Position numbers and translations under genes: made by a program | Assembly (NCBI RefSeq): GCF_013393345.1 | Contig: NZ_QJRF01000067.1 | Location: 1-64,000 of the forward strand | DNA from: Pseudomonas taiwanensis | GTDB lineage: Bacteria; Pseudomonadota; Gammaproteobacteria; Pseudomonadales; Pseudomonadaceae | Direction of reading: 5' to 3' | Length of the DNA stretch: 64,000 nucleotides | The notes under the pieces: generated by a model | Databases searched by the model: none | What the model saw: only the letters and a program-made list of their open reading frames with translations | What the model was told of the DNA's origin: nothing | Part shown: piece after piece, positions 17,827-25,371 of the stretch | Numbering within the stretch: the stretch's first letter is position 1 | Layout of the letters: every line of letters begins with the position of its first letter

Positions 17827-19365
17827 CTAACGTGACGACGAATTTAGTGCAGAATTGTTTATGAGGCGCCTGCCTTTCTTCGAATATTCCTGATCTATTG
17901 CTTTCCAAAGGACCAGTTTCCCTTTGGCCTCTCCATGAACCAACCGAATCTCGCTCGGCCAGTGGCGCATGCGGGTCACGAAGTTCACCAACCCTTTCTG
18001 GTCCGCGTGGGCAGAGTAGCCACCTACGGTATGAACACCGGCACGGATATCGAAGCGTTCGCCATCGAGGTCTACATATCCGCCTCTGAGGCCGTGCTTT
18101 TGAATCAGTTGGCCGGGTGTGCCGTTTGCCTGGTAACCGACGAACAACACGTTGTGACGTTTGTCGCCCAGCATGGCCTTCAGGTAGTTGACGATGCGGC
18201 CTCCGCTGCACATGCCGTTACCCGCAATCACGATGGCGGGGCGGGCGGTGCTAGCGAGGTGGCGCACCATGCGCAGGTGGGCGTCGTGGCTTTCAACCGT
18301 CAGCAGTTGTTCGAAGCCCAATGGTTTGCGCCCGACCTTGATGCGCTTTTGCGCTTCGGCGTCCCAGAAGTGCTGGAGGTCGCGGTAGGCGCGGGTGAAG
18401 CGGGTGGCCAGTGGGGAGTCGAGGATGATGGGGAGGGTGGGCCAGTGGGTGGTGACCGGGCCTATTCCGTCCTCCTCGTTGGAGTTGCTGCGCGCGTTGG
18501 TTTCCCTCTCCCCCGGCCCCTCTCCCGGAGGGAGAGGGGAGGAAGCTCTGGAGTGAGAGGGGAGTAAGTTTGCGTGGTGGATGATGTCTTCGAGTTCGTA
18601 GAGCAGTTCCTGGGTGCGGCCGATACTGAAGGCGGGGATCAGTACGGAGCCGTTGTCGGCCAGGGCTTGTTCGACGATGGCTTTCAGGCGCTGTTTGCGT
18701 GTGCGGCGGTCTTCATGGAGGCGGTCGCCGTAGGTGCTTTCAAGCACCAGAATGTCCGCCTTCCAGGGTGATCTTGGAGCGGGCAGCAGGGGTGTGTGGG
18801 TTGCTCCCAGGTCGCCAGAAAACACAACGCGCTTCTGTTCACCTCGCTTGGGGTAGCGCACATCGCATTCGATGTAGGCCGAACCCAGGATATGACCTGC
18901 CCGCTGCAGGCGGATACGCGCTTGCAGGTCAGGGGTGTCGATCAGGCTGTGCCAGGTGCGGAAGGGAAGCGGCATCACGCGTTGCTGTATCAGTTTGAGG
19001 TACTTCTGCAGTTGCTGCCGGTCGCGCCCGAAGGTGAACTGGAAGGCGTCCTCCAGTACCAGCGGAAGCAGCTGTGCGGACGGCTGGCTGCAGATAATCG
19101 GACCTTTGTAGCCGGCGGCGAGCAGGTAAGGTAGCCGGCCGACATGGTCCATGTGTACGTGGGTGAGCAGCAGCGCCCTGAGGGTGCTGATGTCGAAATC
19201 GATATCGAGGTTGTTTGCGCTTGCCCGGCCTTCGGCAGAGGTTTCGGCGCCCTGGAACAGGCCGCAGTCCACCAGCAGGCTGTGTTGTTCGTCCATTAGC
19301 AGTTGGTGGCACGAGCCGGTTACGCCGGTTACGGCACCGTGATGATGGATGTCTGGGAAGCGCAT
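17827..19365 (-). CDS. MBL-fold / beta-CASP RNA-specificity-domain nuclease
   Basis: 512 residues of the metallo-beta-lactamase RNA-processing family (CPSF/YSH1-like). The zinc motif HVHMDH is at residues 69-74, further ligands His158 (AGHILGSA) and Asp185 (FSGDLG). The beta-CASP part includes LVLESTYGDR (207-216), LIPAFSIGRTQELL, GNGMCSGGRIVNYL and the late HTVGGYSAHADQKG and RLVHGEAK. All ligands look present, so an active hydrolase or exonuclease is expected. Residues about 269-289 are encoded by an intergenic-type repeat inserted in frame (separate entry). It sits between wcaJ and wzx in the same direction; its role in the locus is unknown. Confidence 0.88.
   Translation of the reverse strand: MRFPDIHHHGAVTGVTGSCHQLLMDEQHSLLVDCGLFQGAETSAEGRASANNLDIDFDISTLRALLLTHVHMDHVGRLPYLLAAGYKGPIICSQPSAQLLPLVLEDAFQFTFGRDRQQLQKYLKLIQQRVMPLPFRTWHSLIDTPDLQARIRLQRAGHILGSAYIECDVRYPKRGEQKRVVFSGDLGATHTPLLPAPRSPWKADILVLESTYGDRLHEDRRTRKQRLKAIVEQALADNGSVLIPAFSIGRTQELLYELEDIIHHANLLPSHSRASSPLPPGEGPGERETNARSNSNEEDGIGPVTTHWPTLPIILDSPLATRFTRAYRDLQHFWDAEAQKRIKVGRKPLGFEQLLTVESHDAHLRMVRHLASTARPAIVIAGNGMCSGGRIVNYLKAMLGDKRHNVLFVGYQANGTPGQLIQKHGLRGGYVDLDGERFDIRAGVHTVGGYSAHADQKGLVNFVTRMRHWPSEIRLVHGEAKGKLVLWKAIDQEYSKKGRRLINNSALNSSSR
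18501..18562. repeat. Repeat element inside the MBL-nuclease coding region
   Basis: The stretch around CCCTCTCCCGGAGGGAGAGG is a G/C palindrome followed by a (G)GAGTGAGAG tail. It is close to the intergenic element at 40527-40564 and to the hairpin at 22402-22427. In the reading frame it encodes Ser-Pro-Leu-Pro-Pro-Gly-Glu-Gly-Pro-Gly-Glu-Arg, a known signature of such repeats when translated. It lengthens a surface loop between LYELEDIIHH and WPTLPIILDSPL without breaking the frame. Confidence 0.8.
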
Positions 19366-19435
19366 GGGCGTTAGTCCTTTAGGTCGAGCTGTAGCCGCTC
19401 CGTCCTGGAGCGGGTGGTGCTTGAGGCGATATAGG

Positions 19436-19645
19436 AAGAGCTTCGCGAGCGAGCTCGCTCCTACGGAGAGCCGGGCGTTGCGTGACGCGATCGAAAGAGC
19501 TTCGCGAGCGAGCTCGCTCCTACGGAGAACCGGGCGTTGCGTGACGCGATAGAAAGAGCTTCGCGAGCGAGCTCGCTCCTACGGAGAGCAGGGCGTTGCG
19601 TGGCGCGATGGAAAGAGCTTCGCGAGCAAGCTCGCTCCTACGAAA
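19436..19645. repeat. Four tandem copies of a 59-bp REP-containing unit
   Basis: AAGAGCTTCGCGAGCGAGCT recurs at 19436, 19495, 19554 and 19613, exactly 59 bases apart. Each copy contains the palindromic core GAGCGAGCTCGCTC followed by CTACGGAGA and a GGGCGTTGCGTGACGCGAT spacer. It fills nearly all of the 300-base gap between wcaJ and the MBL gene. Hairpins from the array could slow or partly stop transcription within the operon or protect mRNA ends. Confidence 0.9.
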
Positions 19646-19669
19646 GCGGAGCGGGGGCGCCGGGCTGAT

Positions 19670-21193
19670 TTAGTAGATGTCTTTGCCGAGCAGAGTGAAC
19701 GGGGTTTTGATCAGGATCTTGATATCCAGCCAGATCGACCAGTTGTTGATGTAGGCCAGGTCGAGTTCCACGCGCCTTGCCATCTTGTCCAGTGTCTCGG
19801 TCTCGCCACGGCAGCCGCTGATTTGCGCCAGGCCGGTAATGCCGGGTTTGATGCGGTGGCGGGCCATGTAGGCGTCGATCTTGCCGGTGTAGTAGTCGTT
19901 GTGGGCAACGGCATGGGGGCGCGGGCCCACCAGGGACATGCGGCCTTGCAGGACGTTGAACAGCTGCGGCAGTTCGTCGATGGAGGTACGGCGAATGAAG
20001 CGGCCAACGCGGGTAATGCGCGGGTCTTCACGGGTGGCCTGCTTGACCTGGGTATCGGCGTGCACGCGCATGGAGCGGAACTTCCACACCTTGATTACCT
20101 TGCCGTTCCAGCCATGACGCTTCTGCTTGAACAGGGCGGGGCCCGGGGAAGAGAGCTTTACCGCCAGCGCCGTGCCCAGCAACAGCGGGCTGAGCAGCAG
20201 AATGGCCAGCAGGGCGGCACTGCGGTCCAGAGCGGCTTTGGTCAATGCGGCAGTGGGGTAGCTGGTGAGCGGGCTTTCATTGAGATTGATCGCCGCCAGG
20301 CCGTCGATATCGGACACCGAGTGATTGAGCAGCTTCAGGCTCTGCAGGTCCGGAATCCACACTACGTCGACGTTGGCATCGAGCAGGTCGATATAGAGAC
20401 CTTCGATCTGCTCGGCGGCGGAGAGGGGCAGGGCGATATAGAGCCGGCGGATCCGGTGTTCGCAAATCAGCTCGCGCAGATGACTGAGGTTGCCGATGAG
20501 GGGGTACAGGCCATCGTCCGGATGGGGATGGTCGTCGGCGGCCACCAGGCCCACCAGGGGCTCGCTGCGCTTGCGCACCAGTTTGTCGGCCAGCTCCTGG
20601 GCAAGGTCGCCGGTGCCGATGATGAGTGAGGTGCGCGCGGTCTGGAGCTTGTTGTGATAGCGGCGGGAGAAGGCGTGCAGCGGCAGGAACAGGCAGGCCT
20701 GGATGACGTAGCCGGAGCAGGCCCAGATGATGATGACCTCTCGCGAGAAGAGCTCGCTGGTCTTGGTCAGGAAGGCCATGACCGTGAGGCCGGAAAGCAA
20801 TACCAGCCAGCCGGCCAGCAGCCTGCCTGCACCCACCAGATAGCCATGATGCTTGTGGTACACCCGCAGCAGCGAATAGGCCGGCACGGAGCCCAGCAGG
20901 GTGAAGAGGGCAAGGATGCGGTACTGAGTTTCGAACTCCCCCGTCTTGCCCACGGCCAGCGCGCAGAGCAGCAAGCTCAGCATGCCCATTGCGGCGGCCC
21001 ATTGGCCCCAGAACGTCAGGCCACGGCCTTCCGGTACGGGGTTTTCACGCTTGCCGATCAGGTTGATATGGCTGGTGCGTGCGCTGTTGGCGCCACGGCG
21101 AACCTTGGCGGCACGCTCGAATACGCCTGTGGTGGCGCGATGCGTGGCATGGCCCTTGGCCTTTGCAGGGGCTGCCTCAAAGTGATTAGGCAC
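19670..21193 (-). CDS. wcaJ: Undecaprenyl-phosphate glucose phosphotransferase (WcaJ family)
   Basis: 507-residue polyisoprenyl-phosphate hexose-1-phosphate transferase that starts each repeat unit by loading sugar-1-phosphate, probably glucose, on undecaprenyl phosphate. Four to five N-terminal membrane helices (about residues 65-185) are followed by a Rossmann-like CoA_binding_3 region ([17 protein letters not shown]). Then comes the re-entrant helix and catalytic domain with [39 protein letters not shown] and the final [16 protein letters not shown]. The listed start is a GTG; about 60 charged N-terminal residues are poorly conserved in the family, so translation may begin later. It is the first gene behind the ops leader and thus the first expected RfaH-dependent gene. 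Confidence 0.93.
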   Translation of the reverse strand: MPNHFEAAPAKAKGHATHRATTGVFERAAKVRRGANSARTSHINLIGKRENPVPEGRGLTFWGQWAAAMGMLSLLLCALAVGKTGEFETQYRILALFTLLGSVPAYSLLRVYHKHHGYLVGAGRLLAGWLVLLSGLTVMAFLTKTSELFSREVIIIWACSGYVIQACLFLPLHAFSRRYHNKLQTARTSLIIGTGDLAQELADKLVRKRSEPLVGLVAADDHPHPDDGLYPLIGNLSHLRELICEHRIRRLYIALPLSAAEQIEGLYIDLLDANVDVVWIPDLQSLKLLNHSVSDIDGLAAINLNESPLTSYPTAALTKAALDRSAALLAILLLSPLLLGTALAVKLSSPGPALFKQKRHGWNGKVIKVWKFRSMRVHADTQVKQATREDPRITRVGRFIRRTSIDELPQLFNVLQGRMSLVGPRPHAVAHNDYYTGKIDAYMARHRIKPGITGLAQISGCRGETETLDKMARRVELDLAYINNWSIWLDIKILIKTPFTLLGKDIY

Positions 21194-21383
21194 GAGTGAA
21201 CCTGTCCTGATGATGATGCTACGGTCGGGAAGCTCGCCTGCGTTCCTGCGGCGGGCCCTGGGCTACTGTCCTGCGGATTCCGCTGTGTCTTCCTTGATGA
21301 TCCAGAGGTTGTCTGGATTCCTCGGGGCTTGTGGCCCCTGCCCTGTTTACCGGGGGGTCGGTTTTGCCCGATCGTGCTTTTGG

Positions 21384-21395
21384 CACGCTACCGCC
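21384..21395 (-). promoter_or_regulatory. ops/JUMPstart element (RfaH recruitment site)
   Basis: On the minus strand the sequence reads GGCGGTAGCGTG, an exact match to the enterobacterial ops core. It is preceded by TTAACCCTGG, which resembles the TTAAGCCAGG that precedes ops in JUMPstart. It lies about 190 bases before the wcaJ start in the untranslated leader. In E. coli, paused RNA polymerase exposes ops so that RfaH binds and suppresses Rho termination through long, poorly translated operons. The AT-rich cassette downstream and the rfaH gene directly upstream fit this role. Confidence 0.88.
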
Positions 21396-21609
21396 CCAGG
21401 GTTAATCGTTGATTCCCCGAGAACGATCGCTATAAGCGATGGCTGGCCTCGGGCAGGGCCCGAAGCGGCAGTAGTCTGGCGTGGTTGTAAGCGCGTATGC
21501 CGAGTCTGTGCTGGCTTGCGCTTTTACAGGAGGGGGTGTCGTCCCTGAGGGCTTGAACTGCTTATAAGCAATCTGCCTACTTCCTGAGTCGGAATATTTC
21601 CGACGCTGC

Positions 21610-21637
21610 ATTTTACGTATTCACGCAGGATTGTGAA
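21610..21637 (-). promoter_or_regulatory. Candidate sigma-70 promoter of the wcaJ-led operon
   Basis: Minus strand TTCACA, 16-base spacer, TAAAAT: five of six matches in each box. Transcription would start near 21603, giving a leader of about 410 bases that includes the ops site some 210 bases in. The 16-base spacing is slightly short; read-through from rfaH is an alternative. Confidence 0.4.
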
Positions 21638-21840
21638 GCTCATCACCTTGGACCGCTCGTCGCAAAGTGAATTCTGACTTGCCTGTCGTTTCGAAATGTG
21701 TCCGAACAGCCTGATGACTCGGTAGGCGCAAGCCTGCTCTGGGCTGCGGATTCTGAGGCCATGCTTCAGATACTGGAAATTGCACGGAAATTCTGAAGAA
21801 GGGGAATGCTCGTGGCGGCTAATTCGACGGGCGGCAAGAA

Positions 21841-22347
21841 CTAAAGCTTATCGATGCTGTTTCGCGGAACGCTGAGTGTGTGTTCGCGCTGCAGAAGTTG
21901 CAGGAGGATGAGTACGCGTTCTGTTCCATCCCTGGCCAGGAAGATGGCTTCCATCTCCTGCAAGCAGGCGCTTTTCAGGCGTATGCGGTCGCCAGGGCTC
22001 AGACATGGCTCTTGCGGTTGCGGTGATGCCAGGCGTTGCTGCAATTGCTCGATCAGCTCGTCGGCGATGGCAACCGGCTGGTCACCGAAGCACACCAGTT
22101 GGCTGACGCCACGAGTCGAGCGGATGGGGTGCCAGTTGTCGTTGACCTGGTCCAGCTGGATGAACAGGTAACCGGGGAACAGCGACTCGACGCTCTCCCG
22201 CTTTTGGCCGCCACGCAGGCGCGTGACGCATTGGGTGGGGCGATAGCACCGGAAGGCTTGGCGTACCAAGTGTTCTTCTGCCCTAGCGTCCTGCTTTGGC
22301 TTGCACTGGATCAGGTACCAGCGCGGTGGTGCAGGCTTACCTGCCAT
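21841..22347 (-). CDS. rfaH: Transcription antitermination factor RfaH (NusG paralogue)
   Basis: 168 residues from the ATG chosen because GAGG lies eight bases before it and it gives the family start (RWYLIQCKPKQDARAEEHL). An earlier in-frame ATG adds 22 residues unlike the family. The NGN domain runs to about residue 100, with the conserved ESLFPGYLFIQLD and WHPIRSTRGVSQLVCFGDQP typical of RfaH rather than NusG. A KOW-like C-terminal part holds LSPGDRIRLKSA and MEAIFLARDGTERVLILLQLLQRE. RfaH binds paused polymerase at ops and carries it through long surface-polysaccharide operons. It follows wzc by about 90 bases and is immediately followed by an ops leader, suggesting a dedicated cis-located factor. 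Confidence 0.93.
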   Translation of the reverse strand: MAGKPAPPRWYLIQCKPKQDARAEEHLVRQAFRCYRPTQCVTRLRGGQKRESVESLFPGYLFIQLDQVNDNWHPIRSTRGVSQLVCFGDQPVAIADELIEQLQQRLASPQPQEPCLSPGDRIRLKSACLQEMEAIFLARDGTERVLILLQLLQREHTLSVPRNSIDKL

Positions 22348-22401
22348 GCGGGGCACCTCAGTTGTCGGTCTGTGCCGGGCGACCGGACTTGCTCTCGACA
22401 A

Positions 22402-22427
22402 GCCCTCTCCCACGGGTGGGAAAGGGC
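22402..22427 (-). terminator. Hairpin between wzc and rfaH
   Basis: GCCCTCTCCCA / TGGGAAAGGGC, 11-bp arms with one mismatch and a four-base loop. It is related to the G/C palindromes at 18.5 and 40.5 kb. No U tract follows on the minus strand, so it may only dampen read-through from wzc into rfaH. Confidence 0.45.
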
Positions 22428-22440
22428 GGTGTAGGGAGGC

Positions 22441-24687
22441 TTAAGCGTTGTCCGATTTGTACTCGTACTGATAGTAGGCGTAATTGCCGTAATAGCCGTA
22501 GGCCGATGCCTTGCGTTCCACGGCGTTGAAGATCGCGCCCTTGAGGCTGATGCCGTTCTGCTCGAAGCGGCGCTTGGTGAGCAGGATTTCCTTGGCGGCG
22601 TTCATGCCGAAGCGGGTCACGATCAGGCTGGTGCCGGCCTGGCGGCCCACCAGGGCGGCATCCGTTACCGCGAGGATGGGCGGGGTGTCGATGATGACCA
22701 GGTCGTAACGGCTGCTCGCCTGTTCCAGGAACTGGGTGAAGTTGGCATGCATCAGCAGTTCCGACGGGTTCGGCGGGATCTGGCCACGGGTGATCACGTG
22801 CAGGTTTTCCACTTCCGAGGCATAGGCGGCCTGGTCGAGGTTGATCCGTGCGGTCAGCAGCTCCGACAGGCCGTTTTCCGCTTCCTGCTGGAACATCTTG
22901 TGGATGTAGCCCTTGCGCATGTCGGCGTCGACCAGCAGGACCTTCTGCCCAGCCTGCGCGATGATGGCGGCCAGGTTGCTGGAGACGAAGGATTTACCTA
23001 CCGAGGGGCTGGGGCCGGAGATCATCAGGATGTTGTTCTTCGCCTCCAGGGTGGCGAAGTGCAGGCTGGTACGCAGGCTGCGCAGGGATTCCACTGCGAG
23101 ATCGGCCGGGTTGGTCACCGCCAGCAGCAGGGAGCCGGCGCTGGCATTGCCTTTGACCTTGCTCTTGAAGCTCAGCTCGTGGGTGGCTTGCTCCTTGCTG
23201 TGAGGGATGGAGGCGTAAACCGGCAAGCCCATCTGCTCGATCACATCCGGGTCTTCCACGCCACGGTTGAGCGCCTTGCGCACCAGCACATAGCTCACGG
23301 CGATCAGGCCGCCGAGCAGGGTGGCGATCAGGACGATCAGGGCTTTCTTAGGTTTCACCGGCTCTTCGAGATCGACATCCGCAGCATCAATGATGCGCAC
23401 GTTGCCCACGGTACCCGCGCGGACGATGTCCAGTTCCTGGGTTTTATTCAGCAGTTGCGTATAGATCTCGGTGGTGACCTGCATGTCGCGGCTCAGACGC
23501 AAAAGCTCCTGCTGGGTTTCCGGCAGGTTTTCCACCTTTTTCTGCAGGTCGCGCTTCTGCTGTTCCAGTTGGCCCATCTGCGTGATCAGCGCCTGGTAGC
23601 TGGGGTGCTGTCGGGTGAAGCGGCGCTCCATTTCAGCGCGCTTGAGCTTCTGTTCGGAAATCAGGGTTTCCAGGGAAACGATCTGGTCCAGCACCGCCTT
23701 GGTCTCGATGGTGATGTCCACCGAGCGGGTGCTGGTCTGGTAGGCATTGAGCTGAGCTTCGGCCTTTTCCAGCTGCTTGCGCACTTCCGGCAATTGGCCC
23801 TGGAGGAACTCCAGGCTCTGGGCCGCTTCGGCGGAGTTGCGTTGTACGTTCTGCAGTACATACAGGCGGCTGACCTCATCCAGAACCTTGGCAGCTTGGA
23901 CGGGGTCCTTGCTTTCCAGTGAGATGGAGATAATGCCGGATTCTTTGCCGCGCTCAGTGGCGGCTAGGTCTTCCTGGTACTCAAGGATGGTGGTCAGGCG
24001 GCGCTGCTTGGTGACGCTGAACTGAGTCCCCGCGTGGGCGTTAAGTTCTGCAATCTGCGCCTTGAAACCGTTCTGCTCGATCTGTTCGCCGACGGAGCCA
24101 GTCAGTACGGCTTCTTCGTCTTCATTCAGCAAGGTGAAGACACCGTTGCCGTCAGCGCGCAGGGTCAGTTCTTCGCCGAGGTAGGCGTCCGGAACCTCGA
24201 GTTGGAACACGTCCAGTGTCTCACCACCCCAAGCGAAGCTGCTAAGACCGAAGAAAGGCTCTGCCACTTCGTGCTCGCTCACCGGCTGGAAACGTCGTGC
24301 CAGGAACTGGCCGAACAACGGGAAATAGTGGGGCTCGACGATGATGTCGAGTTTGAGGTTATCCACTACCTGGCCCAGTACTGCGCGGGATTTCAGCAGT
24401 TCAATCTCGGTTATCGCGGTGGACGTCCCTCCTAGAAGCTCGCTCATATCGGCCATGCCGGTCAGCGCAGCCATGCCAGCTTTCTTCTCCTCCACTTGGA
24501 TTAGTGCGTTGGCCTGATAGACCGGAGGTGCCAATACGGCATAGGCAACGCCCAGTACAGTGAAGAAGGCTGTGATGCCGACAATGATCCACTTACTGTC
24601 CAGCAGGGTGCCAAGCAGCCCGAGCAGGTCGATGTCGTCGTCGTCGTCGCGGGTGTCCTGCACGTGCAGGTTGTTCTGGGTCGTCAT
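22441..24687 (-). CDS. wzc: Wzc-type tyrosine autokinase / polysaccharide co-polymerase
   Basis: 748-residue inner-membrane BY-kinase controlling polymerisation and export with Wza and Wzb. An acidic N-terminus (DDDDDIDLLGLLGTLLDSKW) leads to TM1 near residues 33-52, the Wzz/PCP domain and long periplasmic coiled coil (about 270-400), and TM2 near 440-460. The cytoplasmic kinase has Walker A SGPSPSVGKS with Lys565, Walker A-prime LLVDADMRKG and Walker B LVIIDTPP. The C-terminal tail has eight tyrosines within residues 730-743, the autophosphorylation cluster. It follows wzb by 24 bases. Fused transmembrane and kinase halves are the proteobacterial arrangement. Confidence 0.96.
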   Translation of the reverse strand: MTTQNNLHVQDTRDDDDDIDLLGLLGTLLDSKWIIVGITAFFTVLGVAYAVLAPPVYQANALIQVEEKKAGMAALTGMADMSELLGGTSTAITEIELLKSRAVLGQVVDNLKLDIIVEPHYFPLFGQFLARRFQPVSEHEVAEPFFGLSSFAWGGETLDVFQLEVPDAYLGEELTLRADGNGVFTLLNEDEEAVLTGSVGEQIEQNGFKAQIAELNAHAGTQFSVTKQRRLTTILEYQEDLAATERGKESGIISISLESKDPVQAAKVLDEVSRLYVLQNVQRNSAEAAQSLEFLQGQLPEVRKQLEKAEAQLNAYQTSTRSVDITIETKAVLDQIVSLETLISEQKLKRAEMERRFTRQHPSYQALITQMGQLEQQKRDLQKKVENLPETQQELLRLSRDMQVTTEIYTQLLNKTQELDIVRAGTVGNVRIIDAADVDLEEPVKPKKALIVLIATLLGGLIAVSYVLVRKALNRGVEDPDVIEQMGLPVYASIPHSKEQATHELSFKSKVKGNASAGSLLLAVTNPADLAVESLRSLRTSLHFATLEAKNNILMISGPSPSVGKSFVSSNLAAIIAQAGQKVLLVDADMRKGYIHKMFQQEAENGLSELLTARINLDQAAYASEVENLHVITRGQIPPNPSELLMHANFTQFLEQASSRYDLVIIDTPPILAVTDAALVGRQAGTSLIVTRFGMNAAKEILLTKRRFEQNGISLKGAIFNAVERKASAYGYYGNYAYYQYEYKSDNA

Positions 24688-24711
24688 GGGGCGCGCTTCT
24701 TTAGAAGTTCT

Positions 24712-25146
24712 TTAGATTTTCTGCGACCAGCTTTCGACGCCTTGCGCCATCAGCTGATAGACATGTTCGAAGGCCGGCTTCTGCTGGCGATAGGGGTCCG
24801 GAATATCCTGGTTGCCCTGCCATTTGCCGAGGAGGAAGGTCTTGCCACGGGCTTCGGGGGCCATCTGCACGATGCGCTGGATATGGCCTTGCTCCATGGT
24901 CAGCACCAGGTCGTACTGGTGCAGCATTTCGCGGCTCAGCTGGCGCCCCTGGTGGTCGGGGTGATCGCCACCGTGCTCGCGCAGCACTTCGAGGGCGGTG
25001 CTGTCCATGGGTTTGCCGGCCAGGGCATGGATGCCCGCGGAAGCGACGTTGATACCGCGTGGGGCGAGCTTTGATTTGAGCAGGGCTTCGGCCGTCGGAC
25101 TGCGGCAGATGTTGCCCACGCAAACGACCAGGATGTTCTTGAACAT
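24712..25146 (-). CDS. wzb: Low-molecular-weight protein-tyrosine phosphatase (Wzb/Etp)
   Basis: 144 residues; dephosphorylates the tyrosine tail of Wzc so that the kinase can cycle. The ATG chosen gives MFKNILVVCVGNICRSPTAE, with the P-loop Cys9-X5-Arg15 at the usual position; an upstream in-frame start would add 36 unrelated residues. The general-acid loop DPYRQ lies near residue 118. Partner wzc follows at once. In the E. coli group 4 capsule operon the equivalent pair etp-etk is also adjacent. It is the first gene of the minus-strand locus, behind a good promoter. Confidence 0.95.
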   Translation of the reverse strand: MFKNILVVCVGNICRSPTAEALLKSKLAPRGINVASAGIHALAGKPMDSTALEVLREHGGDHPDHQGRQLSREMLHQYDLVLTMEQGHIQRIVQMAPEARGKTFLLGKWQGNQDIPDPYRQQKPAFEHVYQLMAQGVESWSQKI

Positions 25147-25280
25147 AGGATCAGCACAGGTTGCGAAATCGGTAGTAAGCCGCAGGTGTGCTGTGAAGAC
25201 GGAAGGTGGATTCCATTCCAGCGTCCCGGTACGGCATCCCTGAAAGTTGCGCACTTCCAGGGGGGGATAGAAGGGGGTGC

Positions 25281-25309
25281 ACTGTAGGGGGCAGGTGGGG
25301 CCGGGTCAA
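25281..25309 (-). promoter_or_regulatory. Sigma-70 promoter ahead of wzb-wzc-rfaH
   Basis: Minus strand TTGACC, 17-base spacer, TACAGT. Five of six matches at -35, four of six at -10, with optimal spacing. Start near 25274 leaves a leader of about 130 bases before wzb. No ops element was found in this leader, so rfaH itself need not depend on RfaH. Confidence 0.55.
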
Positions 25310-25371
25310 TACTACTTGGTCGCTTTCTGCTCAGACGGGTTCTCGGTGAATGGCGACCGACCCCTGCCGGA

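Larger units (their letters stand above)
21194..21840 (-). other. Long untranslated leader upstream of wcaJ
   Basis: 647 bases between rfaH and wcaJ without a convincing gene. It contains the ops element (21384-21395), a candidate promoter (21610-21637), a perfect TGCTTATAAGCA palindrome near 21560 and a GATCGCTATAAGCGATC dyad near 21425-21440. A long leader with JUMPstart/ops is the standard layout ahead of RfaH-controlled surface operons. Confidence 0.7.
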
